64,000 nucleotides of DNA from Sindora glabra. Lineage: Eukaryota; Streptophyta; Magnoliopsida; Fabales; Fabaceae. This document shows positions 1 to 13,062 of the stretch, in pieces (position 1 is the stretch's first letter; the number at the start of each line of letters is the position of its first letter). The stretch covers positions 10,055,868 through 10,119,867 of the forward strand of contig CM035225.1 of the NCBI GenBank assembly GCA_020226215.1, read 5' to 3'. The position numbers and the translations under genes are program-made. The notes below the pieces were generated by a model, which was not told the DNA's origin, did no database searches, and worked only from the letters and a program-made list of their open reading frames with translations.

Positions 1-1388
1 TTGTAAAATAATTTTTTACAAGATTCATTCTATAAGGTAAGTATAACAGAATAATTATTAATAAAAAATTAAAAATTAAATAATTATAAATTAAAAAAAT
101 ATTTTTTAGTTGCTTGTTAAGAGAAGTAAGAACAAGAAGTTTTAAAAGCAGAGCCCTCAACCTACAATGTCCAAAAATCAAATCCAAATCACATCCAGAA
201 CTTTCTTTTGCTTTTTGTTTTTGTTCTTTTGTTAGGTGTTTAAGAAGATATTCGGTAGACATTAAATTAATATGAAAAGATATTGTTTATATCAATTTAA
301 TATTAATTTTAAAAATTTCATCTCAAACTAATATTAAAAAATATTTTATATTAATTTAATATTAAAAGATAGAATGAATATTAAATTTTTTAAAATTAAT
401 ATAAAATTATATTTCAATATTAATTTGATCTTATCAAAGTTTTGAAGTCATGATTTCATGATTTTTTCATTAGATCAGCTTCTTTTAAAGTATAAAATAT
501 ATTTTAAAGGATAAAGTATATCATTATAATTATTAATAAAAAATTTAATGATTCATAATTTTATAAATAATAATAAATAAAAAATAATTTTTAAATTTAT
601 AATTATCCACCCCTTTAATTTTTTCATCAATGATTTTGATGATGTACTTTATTCTCTAAAATGCATCTTACACTTTAAAGGAGCCAAATCCATCGTTACT
701 AATTAATAACATAAAACTCTTTTAACATATGTATTCCACTTCAATAGATATAAAACTGGCAAGGACATTAGAAAAAAAAAACCTCTGGTAAGGAGTAGTG
801 CGATTAATTAATTTTCTAAATAAAAGTATTACGCAGATTACATCGTAATTGTACTAAACTTGACTAATTTTTTTTTCTAAGAAATGGTTTGAAGGTGACA
901 TTTTTATGCCCTACAAAGAATAAACAGACAATGAATCGGCAAGTCACAATATGAGATAGATACATACTTTAATAAGGAAAAGGACTTATCTATTTTACTT
1001 TTAAAAAAAGTTTTATATAATTGATTTAAGAAAAAAGGATAGGATTCCTGAATTTAATCTAAATTTTATATATAAAGAAAATTTATTTGAAAGAAATTCT
1101 TGTTTTTAACATTGATAGTATCTTAGAAAATTAATCTTTCACCGATTAAATGGGGGATATTTGGTGAAAAAAAAAATTATCTACACTGCAACCTTTTTAT
1201 GGTAAATTAGCTACACTACAATACAATTTTATTGTTGAAAAAAAAATGATTTCACATTGTTAAATCACTATACTTCCAAGCGTCGTTTAGAAGTAATCAT
1301 TTTATTATTTATTAGTCCATGATAACCTTTTTTTTAAAGAAAACTAGCCCAACCTTGTGCGATATATATGAGATTTTTTTCTTTAGTT

Positions 1389-1390
1389 AT

Positions 1391-1442
<52 letters not shown>
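1389..1442. repeat. (TA)n microsatellite
   Basis: About 54 bases of alternating T and A with one phase break. It lies in AT-rich intergenic DNA and is expected to vary in length. Confidence 0.95.
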
Positions 1443-1444
<2 letters not shown>

Positions 1445-1771
1445 CCATGCGTTGTACAGATTTTCTTTTTATTAAGTAATATATAAATTATATTATGTAA
1501 TTAAACTAAATCGTAATTAAATATGAGAATTATTAACAAAATAATAAAACTTTACTTTCAATTACATTTTCTTTTCACTTTTCATTTTTAATTTATTTTT
1601 TACTAATACTTTAATGAAATATTTTATCTTATAGTAATATCACATTTACAATTTTTTCATATACCAAATTTCTTATAAAATTGAGTTTTCTTATAATTAT
1701 TACTATTAAAAAATTATAAAACGATGATAATAATTGATGCAATTCAATTATTTAATTGTAACAAGATTAAT

Positions 1772-2304
1772 TGCAATACTGTTTGGATTTGGAAATTGAA
1801 ATTGGTAATCCATTTACTAATGAATCATTTGATTCATACAAAAAATAACTTTCCGTAGGAAATTGAACTTTTAAGAAAATAATTTTCTATATGAATTTTA
1901 TGAGAAATATACAAAATTATTTTCTTGACACATAGGAAATAAAATTTTCTAGGAAATAACTTTTTATATTTTGTTTGGTTTAATTTTAAATATCCTAAAA
2001 AATGTTAATAAAATGATTACTATTTTTTTAATATTATTATAATATAAATTAATAAAATTTAATTATCATTAATTAAATTTAATAAGAATATTTTTATTAT
2101 TATATTCATAAATAATACAAAAAATAGAACTTATCTAGAGGGAGGTGGGTAAGTTATTTCTCATATTTTGTGGAAAGTAAGACTTCCTATATGGGAAGTC
2201 TTATTTATTTCATTTTGCTCGATAATGCCCAATCAAATAACTCAGTTATTTTCTATTTCCTAAGAAATAGAATTTTCACACTATTGAGATGAACTAAACA
2301 ACCT
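1772..2304. mobile_element. Possible degenerate non-autonomous DNA transposon
   Basis: The left end (TGTTTGGATTTGGAAATTG) and the reverse complement of the right end (TGTTTAGTTCATCTCAATAG) share a similar start, and both are followed by a GGAAAT-containing block. The interior is AT-rich and non-coding. A related block with a shared TCATTTGATTCATA motif occurs near 20696. No clear target-site duplication was found, so this is a weak call. Confidence 0.3.
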
Positions 2305-3300
2305 TTAAGAAATTTAAGTTTTATAAAGTAAAATATTATATTTACTAATAAATAGATAGAACTTATGAATTATTTAAACATAAGTGAAAATTTTAAATTT
2401 GATAATTTAAATTCAACTAAAATAGGTATTATTTTTATAAATTCTATATTTACTCTTCAAACATTATATTGACCATAATTCTTCATTTATGAGAATTAAG
2501 TAAAATTATCTATTTTCAATACAAAACTTTAAAATTCATAATGTTTACTAAATGTTTCATCTAAACAAAATAAGTGTATTATTTGGTGAAATGTAAAATT
2601 TAAATGGTTGGTATGATTTTTTTTTCAGATGCATATGTCAAATAATTATGAGGAATAAATGAAAGAGTAGAATTTTTATGATGTGAAAGCGCTCTTATTG
2701 TCATTTTTGACAACATTATCATTTATGAGATTTGTTTGACTTTATATATAATCGATAAAAACAAAAAAGTTGTGTCAGTTTTTTTCCTCAAGTTTGAATT
2801 TATTGATTTATGTTTTAATCAGGAGAATTTTTTGGGCAAGACTGCATTGATTGATTTTTATTTTAGTTGGGGGAAAAATTTAACCATAACATGCCACCTG
2901 TTGAAATATTGCATTCAGATAGGAGAGTTTTAATTGATGATGATGATGATAATAATAATATCAATGTTAATAATAAGATTTGATTTAGCATTTTTATATC
3001 TTTTGATATGAAATTAAATTGAGGATATCTTAAAATTTAATTTGTGATTACTGAGTCAACCAAACCAATGATTGGATCATTCTTATCAAATATGTTTGCC
3101 TTTCTAGCTATCTCTTGACGGTTTTTGATTTTCTACTCCCTTGGGCCTTGACATATCATATCCAGCTGTGAATTTGGGCCTAAAATGCTTAAATAGACAG
3201 GCGGCCTCAAGCCCTAAACCTCGGAAAAGTTGATAACCGACCAAAAAGCAAACATAAGTTCTGTACCCAAGGAGTTAAAAAAGAAAAAAAAAAATTGTAA

Positions 3301-6239
3301 ATCTAAATCTGGTAAGATTATGGCGACAGATAACTAGCACATATATAACTTTGTGCACGAAATTTTTTTATATTCTTGAAAATATTTCAAAGGTAAAATA
3401 GGGAGGAAGCTCCCCTATAGCTGTCCTCACACCCCATAAAATTGCCCTCATTTGAACTTGTAGCAAAATGCTCTGGTATCTGGAACGCTTAAACCATGTT
3501 CTTATTGGAATGTAGGCGGTCCAAACTCGGTATGGAGTAAGGCAGGACCCAGAAACAAACTATTTTAGACAAATGAACTTCTTTTCTATAAAAGATGGGA
3601 AAAATGCACTGTTATTTATCACATTGGAAATAATGAATTATCTTGAATTGTACAACAAAAAACAAAAATACTCAAACTTTCACTCTTCAATTCGGTGGAA
3701 AAAAAATTAAAATACTCATTCATAAATCAATCAACTTACCTCCAATACTATAGATAAGTTATAACCTCCTGAATTACCATCATAGCAATGAAGCACAAAA
3801 TTATAAAAACTATCAAAAAATTCTGGGAAAAAATATAAAAAAAAATCTTGGTGAAAGTTTGTAAACAAAGCTATCACATTTCATGATATTCCAGTTTAGC
3901 AGCGGAATGAGACAATTGCACCTACTATAATTGTAATGACTTTTACCCCATCGTCTGGGTTCTGCATTAGGATGAGACAACTGCACCTGCTTTATCTTCC
4001 TGAAAATGTTGATTTAAGAGTGGAAACCCACTAAACAATGATTACAATTACTGCTTAGCTGTGCATGTCTGAGAAACTATAATTATAAAGCTGATAAGAT
4101 AAGTATTCTAATTTTAATTCTAAATATTATAAATATTGACCAAAAGCTTAAAATAGAAAGAAAAATAAGTTTGCTAGCATTACACTTCAATAGCAATGGC
4201 CTCCTTTTATCACAAACAAAACCCCAAAAAGACAAAAGCACGTCCTTGAGAAAAAGATAGTGAGTCAAAAGAAACCATTGCAAGTCAAGAAAGCTGAAAT
4301 AAGTTAATACTATGCACAGCAACATCAAATTAGTTTGATGCAAGGACATTCTGATTTTAGTTAAATTGTGAAGGCTCAATGGATTTCCCTAACATCCAAA
4401 AAATTATATCTTCCTTGCCATAAGCAAACCTAGTATAGCCTAATTAAAACATGTTGATTTAAGAGTTTTAATGTACTGTTCAATATGAACAGCCAAATAT
4501 GTCACCGTATCTTCCTAAAAAAAATTGCAAAAATATATGTAAAACGAAAATGTGAGGACACCAACTTCTAAGCCTAAACAATGTAAAAAATATGCAATCC
4601 ACAATGACCTCAATAGTCAATTTAATGTTGAAAATTTAGGACCAAAATTGGGTTAACTGACATAAGTATATATTTATAAATCTTGCAGCATCAAATGTGT
4701 AAGTGGGTTGAAGATGTAGATGAAAAGCATCACAATCTAGTATGAGATAAAGGTTGCCAGGACAGAAATCTAGTATGAGATAAAGGTTGCCAGGACAGAA
4801 GGCATTGTCAAGACTGGATCTCTCATTTTGTTTCCCTTATAGATTAGATTTGTCCTGATCTAATCAATATCCTCTGTTTGATACAAAGTTGGGTTCACTT
4901 TATATTGAATGGATGAGTATTTGGGATAGAACAGATAGGTGAGGTATATATTTGGGATGAAAACCACTCTACCGTATAGCATATTCTTCCTCCATAACAC
5001 AATGTCAAGAGTATAAAATAAAAATTCAAAAAACTCCTTCAGCAAGTATGGAAACCAAACCCAAACCTATGGAGCAACAAAATGCCTCAATCGTATGCTA
5101 CCTTTTGCTATATTTTCCTAGTGAATGGAGCGACGAGTGAACTGAAGCTACAAAAACATCCTCTTGAATCCTTATAAAGGCAAAATGATGGGTAAGAAAA
5201 TTCATGTGCCTTGACATACAAATATACAATATACAATATCTCTTATATATTAAAATTAAATTAAAATTTAACCAAACCTATAAAAGTTACGAGTATTGAA
5301 ATTCCAAATATATAAATAAAGAGGAATGATTAAACTGGAAATATTTGATACAAAACCCCATTTTTTTGTTTGGGGTTCTATACGGAATATTATATTTTGT
5401 GTTATTTCTACTTTTTGTTATATTCTCTTGGTGAGCAAAGCAGCAACCTAAAGCTACAAGGAGTATAGCAATGTGCATCAAAATCTTAACAACGAATTAT
5501 ATTTAGAAATTCGAAGCTAACTTACATATAAGAGAGCTTATATTTTTGTGAGAAAGAAGTGAATCTAACCTTCAGCTAACCTTCATTGTTTAAAGTTCAC
5601 AGATGGCGGAAGTGCTTAGATGAACCTACAGGGGAGAATGAGATAAACAATGACAACTAAGCAATAGCAAATTTATTAAAGTTCATAATTTTGCATTGTA
5701 TAATACCTTTGAAGTATGATCAAAAAACATTTTTGAATTTGTCTTCAATCTCAAAAACGAAAAGAAAGGAAGCATATCCAAGAATGCACTTGTGAACAAC
5801 GCATGCGTGCTCGTCCATATTTGAAGACACCCAGAGAAGAAATGAATCCATGTAAGCAATTAAAATTTAAATTCTTATGCCCAATTGTGTGAAATCTTAA
5901 TGGCAGGGGATTTGAAATAAAAGTATGAAGCCGACCATACTCAAATAAAATATCAAAATCAAAAAGTTTAGTACAATCGCAGTTTAAATTTGAAATCATA
6001 AAAAATCATCTCATTAGGGCACCATGGAACAGAGAAAAGCAAAATTGGACAATAGGAGTATCATCACAGAACAGTAGGTAAAACAATCAGACTATTGTGA
6101 AGAAAATATGATAAAAATAGCAAACAAAAACAAATCTGCGACTACAAGATACCAGAAGACACAAATAAGGAAAGGAAAAATATTTGAATAATAAAAAATC
6201 AGAAAAAATGCAGCAAAGAAGCCAAATAGAGCAATCCAC
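3301..6239. other. Non-coding region, possibly transcribed leftward
   Basis: Less AT-biased than the flanks but without any convincing coding frame. It lies on the left side of a GC-richer promoter-like block at 6240-6560, so a leftward non-coding transcript or the non-coding part of a gene is possible. A near-repeat (GAGACAATTGCACCT / GAGACAACTGCACCT) occurs around 3908 and 3973. The short open frames at 4083-5999 have no recognisable domains. Confidence 0.35.
4735..4800. repeat. Exact 33-bp tandem duplication
   Basis: Two back-to-back identical 33-base units, 4735-4767 and 4768-4800, each starting ATCTAGTATGAGATAAAGG. Exact identity indicates a recent slippage or repair duplication. Confidence 0.95.
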
Positions 6240-6339
6240 AAGCTGTAAAATATAAATACAAAATCAAATGGTCAAATGTTACGGATCTACAAAGTAGAAC
6301 AAAGTCCAATCAATGCAGAAACGTAGAGAAACGGAACGC

Positions 6340-6555
6340 TGCGAGTATAAAAGGGGTAGACACGCCAGATTGGAATAGTGATGCGAGAGCACTCGCCACG
6401 AGAGAAAAGGAGAGAAGAACGGTGTAATATACAATACTTTTAGTATAGAGTAGATTTCCTAACAACCGTGTAACGCTCTTCGAGCTCCGCGGCTACTGGA
6501 GAGTGGCGAGCGTTCCGCCTGCAGCAGAAGGAAGCTAGCAGCCTCCGATTAACAA
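6340..6555 (+). promoter_or_regulatory. Likely promoter and non-coding first exon of the ABCF pseudogene
   Basis: A local GC- and CpG-rich island in AT-rich DNA. A TATA-like box (TATAAAAGG) lies near 6346, followed by a purine-rich leader. The sequence at 6475-6555 has no ATG and ends AACAAG|GTACTC, a good 5' splice site followed by a T-rich stretch. The next plus-strand coding region begins at 11718, straight after a 3' splice site with a pyrimidine tract (CTTCTTGTATCAG). The simplest reading is a 5' UTR exon joined over an intron of about 5.1 kb. The joining is inferred; no transcript evidence is available. Confidence 0.45.
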
Positions 6556-7177
6556 GGTACTCTTTTTCTCTCTTTCATTTTGCCATTTGCCTTCTTGTCA
6601 AACATAACAAGGTAGAGTGATGTTTTGCTGTTTAGAACCATATGGTGCAGGTATTCTTGGAAATTTCTTATTAAGGTTCTGTGAGTTTTAATTTGGTACA
6701 TGACATGATTGGACTTCATTAATCTCCCTCAAAATCTGCCATTGTGTTTATGAGAAAAACTTTCCAAATTGCTATATGAAATGTTTTGCCTTTTTGTTTG
6801 AAGAATTTTCTATTATTCGTATTTATAGGACATTTCAATTACCTGCCTCAAACTAGGTGTTTGCGTTATCAAAATTTGATTTTCCATTTGGGTTTGCCAA
6901 TATTCGAGTCTGGCTGCTTAAATTTTTAAAATTTTGCAGCTGCAGATAGTTAATCCTAGATAATGATCTAGTTCGAGTGTTGTATTCACGAAACGTACTG
7001 GTAAAACTCGTAAATTGGCAATGACAATGAACCATACTATGGGTTAGATTGATGGTGGAAAAAGTGGTATTGTGGGCTTTTAAAGGGCTTAGCATTCAGC
7101 ATCGCTGGAACAGACTTCTGTCAGTTGGCTAACTGAACTAGGGAAGTGTTAGTACTTGGCTACGTCTTGATGTTCTT

Positions 7178-7316
7178 GAGGCATGGGTATTTTTAATGGT
7201 GTAATTGGCATACTTCAGGATGGTTTAATCTGGGGAATGTTATCGAGGCATGGGTATTTTTAATTTGAAGTGTAATTGCATACTTCTTGACAGTTTAATC
7301 TAGGGGATATGCTAGG
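7178..7316. repeat. Imperfect ~67-bp tandem duplication
   Basis: GAGGCATGGGTATTTTTAAT occurs at 7178 and, nearly identically, at 7245. Each copy is followed by a matching GTAATTG...CATACTTC...TTTAATCT block. The copies differ by small indels and substitutions. Confidence 0.85.
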
Positions 7317-7753
7317 TTCTTGTTTGTGGTGAGCTATTTTGTTTTTGTCAATGTTGGTGAAGAGAATAACGATATTTGAAGTTGATGTTATTTGAAATTT
7401 GTTTTCTTAACTTGAGTTTTGAAGTATATTGTCAAGAAATAATGATTCATCATTGTATACAAACAGGGTGACTTTTGAGAGGGGGCAAAATGTATATTTC
7501 ACTACATGCTGGTTAAAGATGCAGTTCTGATGTTTTGAGAAGGGCAAAATGTATATCTTCAAATTATTATGACAAGCAAATTTTGTTAAACATGCGGTTC
7601 TGATGCTTGAAGATTTTCAAATTTACAGAAGTTAAAAGTACTGCTTTGGCATGACTCTGTCTGTACCAAATTGCTGGAAGTGAGTGCTACATGCTGCATT
7701 TTGATAGTATCTTTGGGGTGCATTATAGTCTACTCAATGGTTCATAATAATTC

Positions 7754-8085
7754 AAGGTTTGTTTGTTTACTATTTTTAAAAACAAAAATTTCTGTTTGAC
7801 AAATTATTTTCAAAATATATTTTTGAAACCTATTCTTGAAATTCTTGTTTTAAAAACAAAAAATAAGAACAAGTTTTACATGTTTTCTAAACTTATTTTT
7901 TTGTTTTTAATTGTAATTTTGTAATTAAATGAAATTTTTTATTATTTGCTTCACTGAACATCATCTATTCATTATTTTTCTCAAATTCAAAAATAATTTG
8001 TAGAATAGAAAAAAAATTTTAAATACAACTTTTACGAACATTTTTTAAAAATAAAAAATACAAATATATCCAAACATATCTTAAA
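7754..8085. mobile_element. MITE-like element with inverted ends
   Basis: The left end (AAGGTTTGTTTGTTTACT, then a run with TTTTTAAAAACAAAAA) and the reverse complement of the right end (TAAGATATGTTTGGATAT, then TTTTTTATTTTTAAAAA) are similar. The interior is AT-rich and has no coding capacity. This is the usual form of a short non-autonomous DNA transposon. Target-site duplications are not clear. Confidence 0.45.
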
Positions 8086-10179
8086 TCATTTTTATGGATA
8101 TGTAGGCTTAAATAGGCATTTGACCTATGTAAGGCCCTTTAAGCTTCAACCTATTAACTTATTTAGAGGTTTGTATATAAATTTGGATTTTTAAATAAGT
8201 TAACAAATTAGATTTAACATTTTAAAAAAACTTAACTGAGTCTACATCAAAGCTTTATATAGGCTAATAAGTTAAGTTCATGCTATTGTTTTATTAAACA
8301 AGGTTGGCTTGACCTATTTCCACCTATGTTAGGTTGGATGTGATATTAGTATTAAGAGGTTGGACCTACATCTTCTAATTTTTTATTTTTTTAAACTCAA
8401 ACACATTATTTAAACACTGCATCTTGATTCTTTTCAAAAGTCCAAATTTCATAATTCCCCATATCCCTAACTCACAGCCTCAATTTTCATGATTCATAGC
8501 TGGTGTTGCTTCTTCCTTCATCCTGTTTGTCCAACCAGCAGTTACTTCTTTTTCACTGGACATTGGGGATTGAAATGAGCAACTCCACAATGCTTATATT
8601 TTTTGGTGTATGAAATACATGACAATTAACATTGTTCTATGCTAATTAATGTATAATGCATAATTTAATGGTCAAAATTTGATAGAGTAAACACTCTTTT
8701 TCGTCCCTTTTCTATAAAATTCACTTTTTCTTACTTTTGTCCTTGTAAAATAGCTTTTTATCAATTTTAACTTTGTGAAATATAAATTTGTCTAATTTTT
8801 TCCTTTCATTAGTGTTTGAATGGGAGGGAAGAAATTGAACAAATTAATATTTTATAAAAATAAAAATAATAAAAAATATTTTACGAGGATGAAAGGGATA
8901 AAAAGTGAATCTCACATGGAGGAAAAAGGATTTATTCCTTTTTTTTTAAATGCTATACTTGTATCTTATTGTACCAGTGTCACAGATCTGACTCGTGCTT
9001 CATAGTTTGTGTGTAATAGCCTAGCTATACCTTAGGGTTTTATGTTCTGATTCTGAAGGTGTTTGATTTTATGCAAAAAAGTAAAGATATGCATGTTTAG
9101 TTATACTCACATCTTTCTCTTTGCGTATGTGTTTTGGTACTTTCGATATACAGTTGCCCTCTTCTTATTTAGAATTTATAACCAGTGGCTGATTATAAAA
9201 GGCTTAAAATTTAAGATCTAAAATTATTTATTTCTTAAACCTTGGATTATTGCTACTTTGTAGAAATTATGCTTCTTTATTTATGGTTAGGACCCCAAAA
9301 TTGATCAGTAGTGCCATGGTTAGTGTTTATGTGACAAAATGATTTTATAACTACATGCCAAGGTGCCATAAAATGCTGATTTGGTTTGTAAACCGAATGA
9401 GTGAATTAGGTTGTATTTCATATAGTAAATGGCTGCGAGCCTTTAACAGTGAGTTCTATCATGTTAATGCTCAGATAAATGTCTATAGTACTTTGAATTG
9501 AAAATTGTTTTTGACTTATTAGTTCACTGGAGGCATTGTGTGAGTGATGCAACACAAATGGGAATCAATCAATGCCATGTATTGATTTTTTATACATTTT
9601 TCATGGGATATATTTTGAGTAATATTTTTTTGTAACTTTAGGCTCTTCTAGAGTTATTAAGGTAAAACTAGAATTTTGAGAGCATACTATGATATTTGGG
9701 AGCATTTTGAAAGGTTTCCTAACTTCGAAATAGCTTAGGCACGTTAAGTTTCTTAAGGGTTAAGGAGTTTAATTGCATCTAGGTTTCTTAATGGTGAAGT
9801 ATTTTTACACTATATAAGGGGATGTAAGGGCTGCAAGAGAGGGACGTCATCTAATTTATAATGCAATCTATTTCCTTGGTTTATCCACAAGACTAGCCCT
9901 CTGTTTGGCTGTGGTTGTGCTACATTCAATCCCTTATACCCCAATCTTAACTATTCTGCTTATGCCTCTGCGGCAATTTCACAGTGGATCAATACAGCAA
10001 AAGGGATTTAGAGATTGACAAATAAAATACATAGAAAGGAATGAAATAGAGGATTGAGGCACAACCAAGATAAGGATGTTTTCTGGTTAAAGGCCAGGGG
10101 AAAAAATAAAATAAAATAAAACAACAAGCTTCTTAAATCATATCAAAACTGATTTTTCGTTAAAAGTTTATAGCCCATG

Positions 10180-11115
10180 GTACCCTTTATATAGGGCACA
10201 AAACTCTAAGAACTCTTTCATTTTGACCTTATTTGACAATTAGTTGATAATTGTAGTGATTAACTGATTCAATTAATTGTTGGTTGATGGCTAATTGCGT
10301 TAATTGATTTGATCAGCTAATTGCATTAACTGTTTGAATAAAAATATTTGATGAAATTAATTATTTATGATTAGTTGTTTATATGTAAAATGACAAATAA
10401 GGGTATGAGTATATTTTATGAATTATTTGAATATTTTTATTTTAATATTTTAAATTTTATATATTATTTAGTAGATTAAATTTCTTGTAAATAATATATC
10501 ATTATAATTTATTATAAATTAAATATATATTTAAAATTAAATTAATAAAATTTTTATAAGAATTTATAATTGTATCCTAATTATTATAGGTTTTTTTTAA
10601 ATTGAAGAAATTATTTTTTAAAATTATTGATTAAATGTATAATTTAAAAAGAAAAATATAAATAATTTTTAAATTTTTTATTTTAATTTTAATTTTAATT
10701 TTATAATTGTATAAAATATTTTTTATTTATATTATCAATTATTTTCTAATATTTATTTTTTTGGATTTAAAAATAATTTTTTAAAATAAAGAAAAATACA
10801 CGTCCAAAGACATGTTATCCTTCTTTTTTTGCCTGTAATGAAGGTGCCATCCAACAATTGCATAAGAAACAAAATTCAAAAACGCTGATGAAGTATTAAG
10901 GAGGATAATTCAGGAAATGTGATGAGTTATCATACAATAACTTAGCAAAGACGCTACTTGTGGCAGCATTTTTCGTTTTAGCTGATTGCAGCTAGAACAT
11001 TGTTTATAATAGCTACTTACCAAACACTTATATTAGCTAATTCAGCCAATTAGTCAATCAAAAATTAGTCAAATAGCCAAAAATCACTCAAACAGTTGTT
11101 TACCAAACAAACCCT
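10180..11115. mobile_element. Non-autonomous DNA transposon-like element (TTTGGTAAAC ends)
   Basis: The right end, read on the minus strand, gives GGGTTTGTTTGGTAAACAAC followed by blocks such as TTGACTAATTT. The left part carries the mirrored motifs (TTAACTGATTCAATTAATTG and similar). The interior (10430-10800) is extremely AT-rich and non-coding. A related sequence with a GTTTGGTAAA motif lies at 45545-46105, inside the kinase pseudogene. Boundaries are approximate. Confidence 0.45.
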
Positions 11116-12884
11116 TTATATGAAAGACCCTAACTAGTAAGGCTTCCTTCAGGTTGCCAAAGTCCTAACCTTTTGAAAGTCAGCTATCCACTTACTTCTA
11201 AGCAACTAAGATACAGATAGAATGCAATAAATCTGCTACACCATGAGTTATTGTAGCATGAACAGTATCAGCTTTTTTAATAATTCAAGATGCTCTTGCA
11301 TTCTAAGTTTCATGCATATGTGTTACTTTTTAGCCCTGAATTGTTGGAAAATGCATGCTGTATAATTATGAATATCTTGAAATGCTGTTATTGTGATGCC
11401 AATTGCACTCTGATTTTTCATTTTACTAGTGACATACGCTAGTTCAATTTCTTTTTCCATGATTTTGTTCATTTTCCTTTTGTCTTATATTTAGTATGTG
11501 GACTCTATTTTGACTACATGGGGTCCTAATTTTTGCAAGTCCTTTTGTGGTTATGAATCCTGACTTGCTTATTCTGCTCATGGTGATTAAGTTACTGTTT
11601 TGTCGACAGAGTCATGGACATTATGTTTTTATTAGTAAAGAATACAGTAATAGCCAATTTAAGCTAGTTAGCATAAATAAATAACTTGTTTTCCGCTTCT
11701 TGTATCAGTTTTATGTGATGGGAAGGAAAAAGACAGACGAAGCCGCAAAGGTAAAGCTAAATAGCAAAGATGCTCCTAAGAAGGAAAAATTATATGTCTG
11801 TGCCATGCTGGTCAGTATGGATGAAAAACCTAATAAGCCCAAGAAAGCCTCTTCTTCCTGCAGTAAACTAAAGCCAAAACCTGCTCAGAAAGTTTCTGCT
11901 TCCTTTGATGACATTGATCTTCCTCCCTCTGATGATGAAGATGAAGAAGATCTCCAGGAAGAGGAGGAGCAACAAAATAATGTGCAAAAATGGTCCAGTC
12001 AGCAGCAGAGGCCTGACTCGAAGCTCCCTATGTAGCAATAACAGACAGAGCGTTGAAAAAATGTGAAAAAAGAGGATCTTCATGCTGCCCATGTTGCTGA
12101 GCAGGCAAAGCAGGAAACTCTTAAGGATGACCATGATGATTTTATTATTGTCATCGGAAGCCGGACTTCACTGCTTGATGGAGATGATGATGCTGATGCT
12201 AATGTCAAGGATGTAACAATAGAAAATTTCTGTGTCAGCTCGTGGTAAAGAACTTTTGAAGAATGCATCAGTGAAGATATCTCATGGGAAGAGGTATGGT
12301 TTAGTTGGGTCCAGTGGAAAAGGCAGGTCCACATTACTTAAACTTCTAGTTTGGAGGAAGATTCCAGTACCAAAGAATATTGATGTGCTTCTTGTTGAAC
12401 AGGAGGCAGTTGGTGATGATAAAATAGTGCTTGAAGCTGTTGTTTCAGCTAATAAAGAACTTGTTAAAACCCGACAAGAAGTTGCTTATCTGCAGAATGC
12501 TGCTGCTGATGAAGGAAGTGCAAAGAAAGATGATGATCATGGTGGGGAAGATGATGCAGGAGAGAACTTGCAGAATTGTACAAGAAATTGCAGTTTCTGG
12601 GGTCCGATGTTGCTAAAGCTTAGGCCTCAAAGATTCTAGCTGGTTTGGGTTTTACAAAAGACGTGCAGGGCTGTCCAACAAAATCATTTAGGATGAGAAT
12701 TTCTTTAGCCAGAGCACTGTTCATGCAGCTAACCGTACTACTGCTGGATGAACGTACAAATCATCTTGACTTGAGGGCTTTTCTCTGGTCGGAGGAGTAT
12801 TTGTGCCGTTGAAAGAAGAGTTTAGTGGTTGTCTTGCATGATATAGATTTTCTTAACATAGTTTGCACTGAGGTTATTCCCCTA

Positions 12885-13062
12885 ACTTAAGCTTGTTGCC
12901 AATGACATGAGAAAATCATCTCAACCTTGGTCCTTTATATAGCAGAAATACAATTAATATTTTTAATGCTAACAAATACAATCTCAATAGTTATGACTAA
13001 ATATTTGCTAATTATTATAATTACTTGTTGATTACAGCATACACAATAAATACTATTTAACA
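12885..13062 (-). repeat. Copia 3' LTR remnant
   Basis: This is the left-hand long terminal repeat on the plus strand and the 3' LTR in element orientation. It shares blocks with 14105-14244, including AAATATTTGCTAATTAT against AAACATTTGCTAATTAT, and the end TACTATTTAACA. The adjacent CTCTCCCTTG (13063-13072) is a polypurine tract on the minus strand. Confidence 0.65.

Larger units (their letters stand above)
1..3300. other. AT-rich intergenic region, no gene seen
   Basis: Long A/T runs with stops in all frames and no protein motif. The stretch holds a TA microsatellite and, around 1772-2304, a segment whose two ends are loosely inverted copies of each other, each beginning near a TGTTTGG or TGTTTAG motif. 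That arrangement suggests an old non-autonomous DNA transposon. The short open frame near 2736-2933 has no ATG start and no recognisable domain. Confidence 0.6.
6556..11708 (+). other. Probable long 5' UTR intron of the ABCF pseudogene, filled with repeats
   Basis: No coding frame of note. The stretch contains a 67-bp tandem duplication (7178), a degenerate repeat around 7480-7610, a MITE-like element (7754-8085), a block of AT-rich repeat-like DNA (about 8100-8350) and a larger MITE-like element (about 10180-11115). It ends with a normal-looking 3' splice site just before 11709. It could equally be plain intergenic DNA if the exon at 6475-6555 belongs to something else. Confidence 0.4.

Noticed and set aside
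5751..5999. 82-codon minus-strand frame
   Set aside because: No recognisable domain, no splice or leader context; consistent with chance.
6020..6120. GTGATGA-like box on the minus strand suggesting a C/D snoRNA
   Set aside because: No properly spaced CTGA box with terminal stem was found.
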